64,000 bases of DNA, taken from NCBI GenBank assembly GCA_002892395.1, contig NBBL01000005.1, positions 124,001-188,000 on the forward strand. Reading direction: 5' to 3'. Position numbers and translations under genes: made by a program. Under the pieces are notes generated by a model. That model searched no databases, was not told the DNA's origin, and saw only the letters and a program-made list of their open reading frames with translations. This DNA comes from Lachnospiraceae bacterium (GTDB taxonomy: Bacteria > Bacillota > Clostridia > Lachnospirales > Lachnospiraceae). Below are positions 52,492 through 60,816 of this stretch, piece after piece. Each line of letters opens with the position of its first letter. Position 1 is the first letter of the stretch.

Positions 52492-55002
52492 ATGAAAAGC
52501 ATTATGAAGCGCAGTCTGACGGAGGAGAGCTATGATCCCGGCAAAATCATGCGGGCAATGGAAAAAGCGTTCCGCTCTGTGAAGGAAGGCTGCAGTGAGG
52601 AGCAGCTGCGGGCCATGGTTTCGGAAGTGGAGGGAGGCTTCACGGCGGACACGGTCAGCGTGGAGCAGATTCAGGATCGGGTTGAGCAGGTTCTGATGAA
52701 AAACGGACACTATGCAGTGGCAAAGAGCTACATTTTGTACCGTGAAAAGCGCACAGAGGCAAGAGAAGAGCGAAGGGCGCTGAGAGAACAGATGGGAGAT
52801 GATTCGCTGGAGCCGGTGTTAACACGCTGTCAGAGGGATTTTCCCGCCTGCCGTCTCGGGAGGCTGGCTGCCAAGTACAGCGCGATGAGCAAAGGAGAGA
52901 CAGATCAGAGGCGCCGCCTGTCACTCCTGACACGTTCGGCAGCAGAGCTGACAACCCAGGAGGAGCCCCAGTGGGAGCGGCTGGCAGGGCGCCTTTTTTA
53001 CTACGGCTTCCGGCAGGAATTGAATCGGACGGAGGAGCGCCTGGGTCTGCACAGCTTTTACGAAAAGCTGTGCTATTTGACGAAGGAGGGGTTATATGGA
53101 AGCTACATTCTGGAGCACTACGGAAAAGAGGAGATAGAGACGCTCTCACACCTGATGGAGGAGGAGCGGAACGATTTGTTCACGTATTCGGGTCTTGATC
53201 TTCTCACCACCCGGTATTTGATCCATGATCACCGGCACCTGGCGCTGGAGTCTCCGCAGGAGCTGTTCCTGGGTGTGGCGATGCACCTTGCCATGCTTGA
53301 GAAACAGGACCGCAGCTTTTGGGTGAAGCAGTTTTACGACATGCTGAGCCTTCATCAGGTCACAATGGCGACGCCGACTTTGTCCAATGCAAGAAAACCG
53401 TACCATCAGCTTTCCAGCTGCTTTATCGACACGGTTCCGGATTCGCTGGAGGGCATCTACAACAGCATTTCGAAATTTGCGGATGTCTCGAAATTCGGCG
53501 GGGGCATGGGGATGTATTTTGGAAAGGTGAGATCCCGGGGCGGCAGCATCCGGGGGTTTGAGGGTGCAAGCGGCGGTGTGGTTCGTTGGATTCGTGTGGT
53601 GAATGACACTGCAGTTGCCGTGGATCAGCTGGGAATGCGGCAGGGTGCAGTGGCAGTCTACCTGGATGTTTGGCACAAGGACCTGCCGGAGTTTTTGCAG
53701 CTTCGAACCAACAACGGGGACGACCGCATGAAGGCACACGATGTATTTCCGGCAGTCTGTTATCCCGATCTCTTTTGGCGGATGGCAAAGGAGGATCTGA
53801 ATCAGGACTGGTATCTCATGGATCCGCATGACATTCTGATGACAAAGGGCTATGCGCTGGAGGACAGCTTCGGAGAGGAATGGGAGATGCGCTATCGGGA
53901 CTGTGTGAGAGATCACCGCATCGCGAAGCGGGTGCTGTGCATCAAGGATATTGTCCGCCTGATCCTAAAGTCCGCGGTGGAGACGGGCACTCCCTTCGCG
54001 TTTTACCGGGATACGGTGAACCGCATGAATCCGAACAAGCACAAGGGAATGATTTACTGCTCCAATCTCTGTACGGAAATCGCACAGAATATGAGTGCAG
54101 AGGAGCTGGTCAGCACCAGGATTGAGACGAAGGACGGAGATGAGGTGGTGGTGACCACAGCGAAGCCGGGGGACTATGTGGTCTGTAATCTGGCTTCCCT
54201 TTGTCTCGGCAATCTGAATGTGACGGACAAGGAGGAAATGGAGCGCGTTGTCTCAACCGTCGTGCGGGCGCTGGACAATGTGATTGACCTGAACTTCTAC
54301 CCGGTTCCGGAGGCAAAGCTCACAAACCGGACATACCGGGCGATTGGTCTCGGCGTCTCCGGGTATCACCACATGCTGGCAAAAAACCATATTTCATGGG
54401 AATCGGAGGAGCATCTGAAATTTGCGGATCAGGTGTTTGAGGAGATTGCCTATGCCGCGATTCGGGCCAGCAATGCCCTTGCAAAAGAGAGAGGAAGCTA
54501 CCGCTTCTTTGAAGGAAGTGAGTGGGAAAGCGGAGAATATTTCACGCGGAGAGGGTATGACAGCGAACGGTGGAGATCGCTTTCAGAGGAAATTCGAAGG
54601 AGCGGAATGCGAAATGCCTGGGTCATGGCGACAGCCCCCACCAGCTCCACCTCCATTCTGATTGGAACCAGTGCGGGGCTTGATCCGGTGATGCACCGAT
54701 TTTTCCTGGAGGAAAAGAAGGGGGCGATTTTGCCCCGGGTGGCGCCGGAGCTTTCCATGGACAACTACTGGTATTATAAAAATGCCCACAATATTGATCA
54801 GACCTGGTCTGTCCGTGCGGCAGGCGTGCGTCAGCGCCATATTGACCAGGCGCAGAGTCTGAACTTCTGGATTACCAATGAATACAAAATGAGCCAGCTT
54901 CTTAAGCTCTATCTCCTGGCGTGGGAGAGCGGGGTGAAAACCGTTTACTATGTGCGCTCGAAGGCGCTGGATCCGAATGAGTGTGAAAGCTGCTCGGCGT
55001 AA
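52492..55002 (+). CDS. nrdA: Class I ribonucleotide reductase, large subunit
   Basis: 836 residues from ATG 52492 after GGGGGAAC. An ATP-cone allosteric domain occupies the first 90 residues. Active-site residues are visible: C310 (SSCFID) and C571 (CNLASLC), the reducible pair; N525, C527 and E529 in NLCTE, the radical site. The C-terminal shuttle pair is C831-ES-C834. It reduces ribonucleoside diphosphates to deoxy forms with the NrdB radical. It is somewhat longer than the E. coli protein. NrdB is encoded 42 bases downstream. Confidence 0.93.
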   Translation: MKSIMKRSLTEESYDPGKIMRAMEKAFRSVKEGCSEEQLRAMVSEVEGGFTADTVSVEQIQDRVEQVLMKNGHYAVAKSYILYREKRTEAREERRALREQMGDDSLEPVLTRCQRDFPACRLGRLAAKYSAMSKGETDQRRRLSLLTRSAAELTTQEEPQWERLAGRLFYYGFRQELNRTEERLGLHSFYEKLCYLTKEGLYGSYILEHYGKEEIETLSHLMEEERNDLFTYSGLDLLTTRYLIHDHRHLALESPQELFLGVAMHLAMLEKQDRSFWVKQFYDMLSLHQVTMATPTLSNARKPYHQLSSCFIDTVPDSLEGIYNSISKFADVSKFGGGMGMYFGKVRSRGGSIRGFEGASGGVVRWIRVVNDTAVAVDQLGMRQGAVAVYLDVWHKDLPEFLQLRTNNGDDRMKAHDVFPAVCYPDLFWRMAKEDLNQDWYLMDPHDILMTKGYALEDSFGEEWEMRYRDCVRDHRIAKRVLCIKDIVRLILKSAVETGTPFAFYRDTVNRMNPNKHKGMIYCSNLCTEIAQNMSAEELVSTRIETKDGDEVVVTTAKPGDYVVCNLASLCLGNLNVTDKEEMERVVSTVVRALDNVIDLNFYPVPEAKLTNRTYRAIGLGVSGYHHMLAKNHISWESEEHLKFADQVFEEIAYAAIRASNALAKERGSYRFFEGSEWESGEYFTRRGYDSERWRSLSEEIRRSGMRNAWVMATAPTSSTSILIGTSAGLDPVMHRFFLEEKKGAILPRVAPELSMDNYWYYKNAHNIDQTWSVRAAGVRQRHIDQAQSLNFWITNEYKMSQLLKLYLLAWESGVKTVYYVRSKALDPNECESCSA

Positions 55003-55043
55003 AGAGAAGGAATGGAAAACGATCAGAAAAGCGGGAGAGGACA

Positions 55044-56093
55044 ATGAAGGACAATCGCGTAATGCGCAAGCCGCTCTTTAATCCGGGCGGAGATACGGAG
55101 GTGAAGAATCGCCGCCTCATCAATTTCAACACGACAAATATCAATGACTTCAACAATATGAAGTATGAGTGGGTGTCCGACTGGTATCGGCAGGCCATGA
55201 ATAATTTCTGGATTCCGGAAGAAATCAACATGAATCAGGATAAGAGCGATTATCCGATGCTGCCTCCGGAAGAGCGCACGGCATATGATAAAATTCTGAG
55301 CTTTCTGGTGTATCTTGACTCGTTGCAGTCTGCCAATCTTCCGAATATCAGCCAGTTTATCACAGCCAATGAAGTCAATCTTTGCCTTGCGATTCAGGCG
55401 TTTCAGGAGTGCATTCACAGCCAGAGCTACAGCTATATGCTGGATACCATCTGCAACCCGACAGAGAGAAATGATATCCTTTACCAATGGAAAACGGATG
55501 CGCATCTTTTAAAGCGCAATGAATTCATCGGAAATCTCTACAATGAATTCATTGAAAAGCAGGACAAGGAACGCTTTCTTCGGGTCTGCATCGCGAACTT
55601 TATTTTGGAGGGGATTTATTTCTATTCCGGCTTTATGTTTTTTTACAATCTGGGACGGAACGGAAAAATGCCGGGGAGCGTGCAGGAAATTCGGTACATC
55701 AACCGAGACGAAAATACACACCTGTGGCTGTTTCGAAATATTCTTAAGGAGCTTAGAACCGAAGAACCGGAGCTGTTTGACGAGAGGCATCTTGCGATGC
55801 TGGGAGACATGATCCGGGAGGGAGTGGAGCAGGAAATTGCCTGGGGCAGGTATGTCATCGGCAATCAGATCCAGGGGCTGAATGAGCAGATGGTGGAAGA
55901 TTACATTCGTTACCTGGGAAATCTCCGATACAGCTCGCTGGGACTTGGCACGCTGTACCCGGGATATGAGAAGGAACCGGAGTCCATGCGCTGGGTCTCC
56001 CAGTATGCCGATGCAAACATGGTGAAGACGGACTTCTTTGAAGCGCGTTCCACGGCCTATGCGAAAAGCACGGCGATTGAGGATGATTTATAA
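55044..56093 (+). CDS. nrdB: Class I ribonucleotide reductase, small (radical) subunit
   Basis: 349 residues. The di-metal ligands can be assigned by pattern as D92, E122, H125, E189, E223 and H226, and the radical tyrosine as Y129, seven residues after E122 as in E. coli. Blocks YLDSLQS, FQECIHSQSY, FILEGIYFYSG and NRDENTHLWLF are clear. It ends STAIEDDL, the tail that docks to NrdA. There is no nrdI gene in the operon, which argues for the NrdAB (class Ia-type) rather than the manganese NrdEF system. Confidence 0.93.
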   Translation: MKDNRVMRKPLFNPGGDTEVKNRRLINFNTTNINDFNNMKYEWVSDWYRQAMNNFWIPEEINMNQDKSDYPMLPPEERTAYDKILSFLVYLDSLQSANLPNISQFITANEVNLCLAIQAFQECIHSQSYSYMLDTICNPTERNDILYQWKTDAHLLKRNEFIGNLYNEFIEKQDKERFLRVCIANFILEGIYFYSGFMFFYNLGRNGKMPGSVQEIRYINRDENTHLWLFRNILKELRTEEPELFDERHLAMLGDMIREGVEQEIAWGRYVIGNQIQGLNEQMVEDYIRYLGNLRYSSLGLGTLYPGYEKEPESMRWVSQYADANMVKTDFFEARSTAYAKSTAIEDDL

Positions 56094-56123
56094 TTACTAT
56101 GTGAAAAATCGGCATCCAATGCG

Positions 56124-56160
56124 AGCCGCTTTCTCCGAAAATCGGATGAAAGCGGCTTTT
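56124..56160 (+). terminator. Terminator of nrdAB
   Basis: AGCCGCTTTC/GAAAGCGGCT with inner TCCGA/TCGGA, followed by TTTGATT. Confidence 0.85.
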
Positions 56161-56166
56161 GATTGC

Positions 56167-56811
56167 TCAGAGGTCTTCAAGATTGATTTCTTTTGGCTGT
56201 TCCATGTGGGTTATTGTTGTTTTGTAAATATTTTCTATGTCTCCCTGTTCCATACACCGTAAGATACTTCGATGTTCTTTGTAGGTATCTTCCATACGCC
56301 CTGTATGTGCAAGCGATAATTTTGCCAACTGCTTCATTCGATACATAAAGGCAGAGAAGATAGAAGAAAATTGTATATTTTCCAAATAGTTAATGATATG
56401 AATATGAAACTGGAAATCGTATTCACAGAAGTGGTCGATTGCATGAGTCGTCTGCATGACAGTTTGCATGTTATTCAGAATAAGGTGCAATTCTTTGAAT
56501 AGTTTTTTTGCTTTTTGACATTCAAATTCTTGGCAGATTTGCATGGTGCAGTAGCATTCCAGCGCGGAACGAACTTGGAAGGTCTCGGTGATATCCTTTT
56601 TGTCGAGCTGGTGAAGCATAAAGCCTTTGCTGGGAATAATATCGATGTAGCCTTCTTGAGCGAGTCGATGAATGGCGTCTCTGAAGGGAGTGCGAGAGAC
56701 TCCCAGTTCCTTTGAAATTTTGGTCTCGGAATATATTTTATGATAAGAAAAGTAATTGTTGATAATCAACTTCTGCAAGTGCAAATAGGTCTGTTCGTTT
56801 AGTGCGATCAT
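56167..56811 (-). CDS. GntR family regulator, FCD (FadR-like) subfamily
   Basis: 214 residues. The N-terminal winged helix contains SETKISKELGVSRTPFRDAIHRLAQEGYIDIIPSKGF, the GntR signature. The C-terminal helical FCD domain has an FQVRSALE start and conserved D/H ligands (HFCEYDFQFHIHIINYL, TYKEHRSIL). It would bind a small organic acid-type ligand through a metal site. It diverges from the large hydrolase-membrane gene, and a GTATAC palindrome lies in that gene's promoter. Both genes share AT-rich composition unlike their surroundings. Confidence 0.88.
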   Translation of the reverse strand: MIALNEQTYLHLQKLIINNYFSYHKIYSETKISKELGVSRTPFRDAIHRLAQEGYIDIIPSKGFMLHQLDKKDITETFQVRSALECYCTMQICQEFECQKAKKLFKELHLILNNMQTVMQTTHAIDHFCEYDFQFHIHIINYLENIQFSSIFSAFMYRMKQLAKLSLAHTGRMEDTYKEHRSILRCMEQGDIENIYKTTITHMEQPKEINLEDL

Positions 56812-56875
56812 TTAAAAATTTTCTTGCTCATGAATAATAAGTACTTCAGAGCTTTCTCCTTTAAAAAGTAATCAT

Positions 56876-56904
56876 ATTATACATGGGATTTTGAAAAACA
56901 GTAA
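56876..56904 (-). promoter_or_regulatory. Promoter of the GntR gene
   Basis: Minus-strand TATAAT (56881-56876) with TTACTG 17 bases upstream. The remainder of the 518-base intergenic region is AT-rich and without a gene. Confidence 0.45.
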
Positions 56905-57024
56905 ATAGACAAGAAAAATTGTGAAAATAGACTAAAATATTAAAACTTTATAAGTTTAAAATATTGGAAATACATAAAAAAATAAAGCCTTAAATATTGA
57001 AAACAGAGAAAGAAAAACGAGATC

Positions 57025-57053
57025 TTGACCGGTATACCGGAATACTGTAAAAT
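57025..57053 (+). promoter_or_regulatory. Promoter with GntR/FCD-like operator for the hydrolase gene
   Basis: TTGACC and TAAAAT are spaced by 17 bases. The perfect palindrome CCGGTATACCGG (57029-57040) overlaps the -35 box; its GGTATACC core fits FCD-type GntR operators. The leader to the start codon would be about 270 bases. Confidence 0.6.
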
Positions 57054-57329
57054 GCAGTCAGAAAAAGACACAAAAAATAATTGAAAAAGGCTGAAAAGTT
57101 GTAGGTTCGGGCGAAAAAATAATCGTTTGAAAGAGATATATCAGTAGGGAATTTTGGAGGAGAGTGCCGATACCGGAGGAATAGTGAAATAAAAACAGGA
57201 AACAGTACGAGAAATAGCAGATTCAAATCGGAAGAAGATGCATGCAATGTGAGGAAATTATACGGATGAGTCCGCATATTGCATTACTCTTAAATAAAAC
57301 TAGGGCTGTTAAAAAGGGGAGGGAAAGAA

Positions 57330-59315
57330 ATGCGTATAAAGAGAAAGTTTTATTTAAAATTTCTGGCGGTTTCCGTTTTGATTTGTCTGATGTGTATGAC
57401 CGGGGCCTGGATGGTGAGGTCAAATCTCGGAAAAATTAAGATAAAAGATATCAGTATACTTGACGGAAACGGACATAAGATAGCAGCTACTATGTTCATT
57501 CCCTCGACAGCGACAAAGGAGACTCCCGCCCCTGCAGTGGTGGCTTTGCATGGCAGCTTTAATGCACGAGAGAGCGAGAGTTACTTATGCTATGAGTTGG
57601 CACGGCGCGGGTATGTAGGGGTTACTCTTGATTGCGATGGACATGGAGATTCCGATAATTACAAGGAAAATCCGATGGATGCTTTTTTCTTGGTAACAGC
57701 AGAGCCCGACGCAAATTTCGAGTCCATCGACACAGCTCCTACTTCCGGTATGGCTCCTCTAATTGAATATCTGTATGATCTGAGTTTTGTCGATGGAAAT
57801 CAGATCGGAATTACAGGTCATTCCTTGGGTGGAAAAACAACAGACGCTGTTTACGCTTATTATAAAATACAGGAGATCAACGGAGGGATCAATAAGATCA
57901 AATCGGTTTATCTCGTTGATAACCAGCAGCTAAGTATAAATAAGCAGTGGATGAGTCATCTTCAATATCATCCGAGCTATGCTAAAAATGATGCAGAAAT
58001 TATTGAGTTGCCTTATGACATTGATTTTGGGGTCAGCTTATGCAAAGCAGATGAAAATAACGGAACGACAGAAGCGGGAGGTCCGTGGAACTTTTCCAAA
58101 TCAAATAACGCGAGGACTTTTATCAATGAGTTGGATGAGTATGATTTAAAAGAAGGAGAAGCAGTAAAAGTAGGCACATATTATCGCGGACATGTCGATG
58201 GATCCGAGAAAGAATATTTAAGGATTCTCAACCAGCCCACAGAGATTCACATGCTGGGACCATATGGGATCGGATCAAATTCCGGTGCAATTGATTTCTT
58301 TCAGATGTCGTTATCTGCGCCAAACGAAATTGATGCAAACAATTTGATTTATCCGCTTGAAATGCTTTTTAACGCACTGGGAGCCGTTAGCTTTTTCCTT
58401 GTTATTTATGCCTTTTGCAGATGGCTATTGACATGGAATTACTTCTCTTTGCTGTGTGCTCAATCAGAATCGGAAATCTATCGTCCGGCACCGCCGAAGA
58501 AATTGATTGATAAAGCATACTATTGGGGCTTCATGATTATCGGATCCATCATACCGGTTATGTGGATGATTCCTCTTGCCATGTGGGTCGGAGGACACAA
58601 AGGTGAGACTTTTGCTGCGAGAAGCCTGTTTGGAACCATCCTTTGGCCGCAAGGTAATCAGTTGGAGCAAGGGCTTTGGGTTGCGACTGCAGGGATTTGG
58701 ACAGTAGCATTGTTTACAGCACGATATTGGTTGTCTATTCGAAAGATTGGAAATGTAAAACCCTCTGACTGGAACTTGAAAATATCGATTAAAGAATGTG
58801 GAAGAACTATTTTGCTTGCATTTTTGTCAGTAGGAATGGGTTATTTCATGGCGTTTGTTGCTTCCTATTTCTTTGGCTCCTATTTCGGACTGCTGAATTG
58901 GGTGATACGTTGGCCAAACAGTAGGATGATCTTGATCGCACTTCGATATGTCCCGATCTTCTTTATGTTCTATCTGACAAATGCGTTTACACAGAATATT
59001 GGGCGCATGATTTCCGGACGAAAAGAGTGGAAAAACGTCGCCTTGATGTGTGCAATCAATGGGCTTGGGCTTCTGTTGCTTTGGATATACCAATATTCTA
59101 TGTTCTCTGTGCTGGGAAAGGTTCCGCTCAATAGTGCTCGAGTGATGCAAACATGGAGCTTTTTCATTGTTCAGAGTGTGTGTACAATTTTTGCAAGAAA
59201 ATTGTATTTACAAACGGGGAAGCTCTATTTGGGCGCTTTGATTAATGCTTTGGTGTTTACGATGATCAGTGTAGGACACACCATGACCTTGAATGTCAGT
59301 AATTGGTGGTTTTGA
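57330..59315 (+). CDS. Alpha/beta-hydrolase fused to a multi-spanning membrane domain
   Basis: 661 residues from ATG 57330 after GGGGAGGGAAAG. An N-terminal membrane anchor (FLAVSVLICLMCMTGAWMV) is followed by an alpha/beta-hydrolase domain of about 300 residues: VVALHGSFNARESESY (oxyanion region), GYVGVTLDCDGHGDSD and the nucleophile elbow GHSLGG with S165. From about residue 350 there are seven or eight membrane helices (FFLVIYAFCRWLL, GFMIIGSIIPVMWMI and others). The hydrolase would face outside if the anchor is a single span. I know no characterised protein of this layout; an esterase or acyltransferase acting on a membrane or envelope substrate is possible. It is divergent from a GntR regulator. 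Confidence 0.72.
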   Translation: MRIKRKFYLKFLAVSVLICLMCMTGAWMVRSNLGKIKIKDISILDGNGHKIAATMFIPSTATKETPAPAVVALHGSFNARESESYLCYELARRGYVGVTLDCDGHGDSDNYKENPMDAFFLVTAEPDANFESIDTAPTSGMAPLIEYLYDLSFVDGNQIGITGHSLGGKTTDAVYAYYKIQEINGGINKIKSVYLVDNQQLSINKQWMSHLQYHPSYAKNDAEIIELPYDIDFGVSLCKADENNGTTEAGGPWNFSKSNNARTFINELDEYDLKEGEAVKVGTYYRGHVDGSEKEYLRILNQPTEIHMLGPYGIGSNSGAIDFFQMSLSAPNEIDANNLIYPLEMLFNALGAVSFFLVIYAFCRWLLTWNYFSLLCAQSESEIYRPAPPKKLIDKAYYWGFMIIGSIIPVMWMIPLAMWVGGHKGETFAARSLFGTILWPQGNQLEQGLWVATAGIWTVALFTARYWLSIRKIGNVKPSDWNLKISIKECGRTILLAFLSVGMGYFMAFVASYFFGSYFGLLNWVIRWPNSRMILIALRYVPIFFMFYLTNAFTQNIGRMISGRKEWKNVALMCAINGLGLLLLWIYQYSMFSVLGKVPLNSARVMQTWSFFIVQSVCTIFARKLYLQTGKLYLGALINALVFTMISVGHTMTLNVSNWWF

Positions 59316-59380
59316 AAATGACCTGGAATGTTCTTAACATTGGAACCAAATCCCCTTCTGTGAAAACAATGCGGTCATCC

Positions 59381-59409
59381 TTGACTTTTGTTCCACCGGC
59401 GTTTAGACT
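59381..59409 (+). promoter_or_regulatory. Promoter of pheST
   Basis: TTGACT and TAGACT with 17-base spacing; transcription would start near 59416, at the 5' end of the T-box leader. Confidence 0.65.
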
Positions 59410-59415
59410 GTAACC

Positions 59416-59736
59416 AGTCAAATGCTTGGATGGCGCAAAGTAGCGCGCGAAACCGTTCAGAGAGGATTGCGGGAGCTGGAAGCAATTCCGGGGAAGCGAG
59501 AGCGAAATTTCACGCCGGAGCAGCGAAATGGAACTGCGTTTGGGGATTCGATCGGAAAGGGGAAGCGCTTGCGTCCCGCTCCTGTCACAGCATCGGATGC
59601 ACAGTAGATTTCGACGTTGTCCGCGTTAAGGAAGAAAAGGGTTCTCCGCCTTGCGGAGGAAATTCGGGTGGTACCGCGGGTTCAATAAAACTCGTCCCAT
59701 GTTCTTTTTCGAAAGAAAGAGAGCATGGGACTTTTT
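59416..59736 (+). ncRNA. T-box leader of pheST, phenylalanine specific
   Basis: Stem I carries the AGAGAG (59459) and GGGAGCTGGAAGC elements. A UUC codon followed by A (59509-59511) in a loop is the likely specifier for phenylalanine. The T-box sequence GGGTGGTACCGCGG lies at 59666-59679; its UGGU fits the A73-CCA end of tRNA-Phe. The terminator GTCCCATG/CATGGGAC with TTTTT is at 59694-59736. Uncharged tRNA-Phe would favour the antiterminator and switch pheST on. Confidence 0.92.
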
Positions 59737-59769
59737 GCTGGATTCGCCAGGGTTGAGAGAGGAGAGAGC

Positions 59770-60798
59770 ATGGATAAGAGCAGATTGGAGGAAATCCGAA
59801 GCCGGTTTCAGGAGGAAATGCAGACAGAGCTGGATTCGCAGGCGGTTTATGAGCTGAGAAAGCGCTATCTGGATCGAAAAGCGGGGCTGGTCAGCGGTCT
59901 GATGAAGGGAATGCGCGACATTCCGGCAGCAGAACGGGCGGAATACGGTGAGAGCATCAACCGGCTGAAGGACTGGGTGGTGGATCATCTGGGGGAGCTG
60001 GAGAAAAAGGCAAAGGAGCGGGAGCTTCAAAAGCGGTACGAACAGGAGAAGATTGACGTCACGCTTCCGGGAAAGAAAATTGTCCGGGGCAATCTCCATC
60101 CCACCACATTGGTACGGAACGAGATGATTCGCGTATTTTCCGGGATGGGCTTTGAGGTCTATGAGGGAACCGAAATCGAGACGGATTTTTACAACTTCAC
60201 GGCGCTTAATACGCCTAAGGATCACCCGGCCCGGGACATGCAGGATACGTTTTATCTCAGCGATGAGTTTTTGCTTCGAACGCAAACCTCGTCCGGTCAG
60301 ATTCATGTGATGGAAAAGAGGAAGCCGCCGATCAAGATTCTCTCCCCGGGAAAGGTATTCCGATCGGATGATGACGCGACGCACTCCCCCATGTTTACGC
60401 AAATGGAGGGGCTTGTGGTGGACAGAGGCATCACACTTTGCGATTTGCAGGGGATGCTGGATCAGTTTGTACAGAAGCTGTTCGGAGCGGAAACAAAAAC
60501 GCGTCTCAGGCCCTCTTATTTTCCGTTTACGGAGCCTTCTGTTGAGGTGGACGTGAGCTGCTTTTCCTGCGGCGGAACGGGATGCAAGCTTTGCAAGGGA
60601 ACCGGTTGGATTGAAATTCTCGGCGCCGGCGTCGTGAACAGAAAGGTACTCGAAAACTGCGGCATTTGTTCCGATGAGTACAGCGGCTTTGCATTTGGCA
60701 TCGGCATTGAGCGCGTCGCCATGCTGAAATACGGGATTAACAACATCAAGCTTCTGTTTGAGTCGGATCTTCGGGTACTCAAGCAGCTCAGAGGATGA
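59770..60798 (+). CDS. pheS: Phenylalanyl-tRNA synthetase alpha subunit
   Basis: 342 residues from ATG 59770, preceded by GAGAGGAGAGAG. It charges tRNA-Phe as an alpha2beta2 enzyme with PheT. The N-terminal coiled coil is followed by the class II catalytic domain: [46 protein letters not shown] (motif 2), and [15 protein letters not shown] (motif 3). [18 protein letters not shown] segment contains four cysteines as in many bacterial PheS. Controlled by the T-box directly upstream. Confidence 0.96.
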   Translation: MDKSRLEEIRSRFQEEMQTELDSQAVYELRKRYLDRKAGLVSGLMKGMRDIPAAERAEYGESINRLKDWVVDHLGELEKKAKERELQKRYEQEKIDVTLPGKKIVRGNLHPTTLVRNEMIRVFSGMGFEVYEGTEIETDFYNFTALNTPKDHPARDMQDTFYLSDEFLLRTQTSSGQIHVMEKRKPPIKILSPGKVFRSDDDATHSPMFTQMEGLVVDRGITLCDLQGMLDQFVQKLFGAETKTRLRPSYFPFTEPSVEVDVSCFSCGGTGCKLCKGTGWIEILGAGVVNRKVLENCGICSDEYSGFAFGIGIERVAMLKYGINNIKLLFESDLRVLKQLRG

Positions 60799-60816
60799 AA
60801 AAGGGAGGGATCATTC

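Noticed and set aside
50622-52502. Minus-strand open frame of 626 codons opposite the PfkB and pyruvate kinase genes
   Set aside because: It is the mirror of strongly conserved genes, has low-complexity His/Arg-rich translation and no ribosome site; it arises from codon bias.
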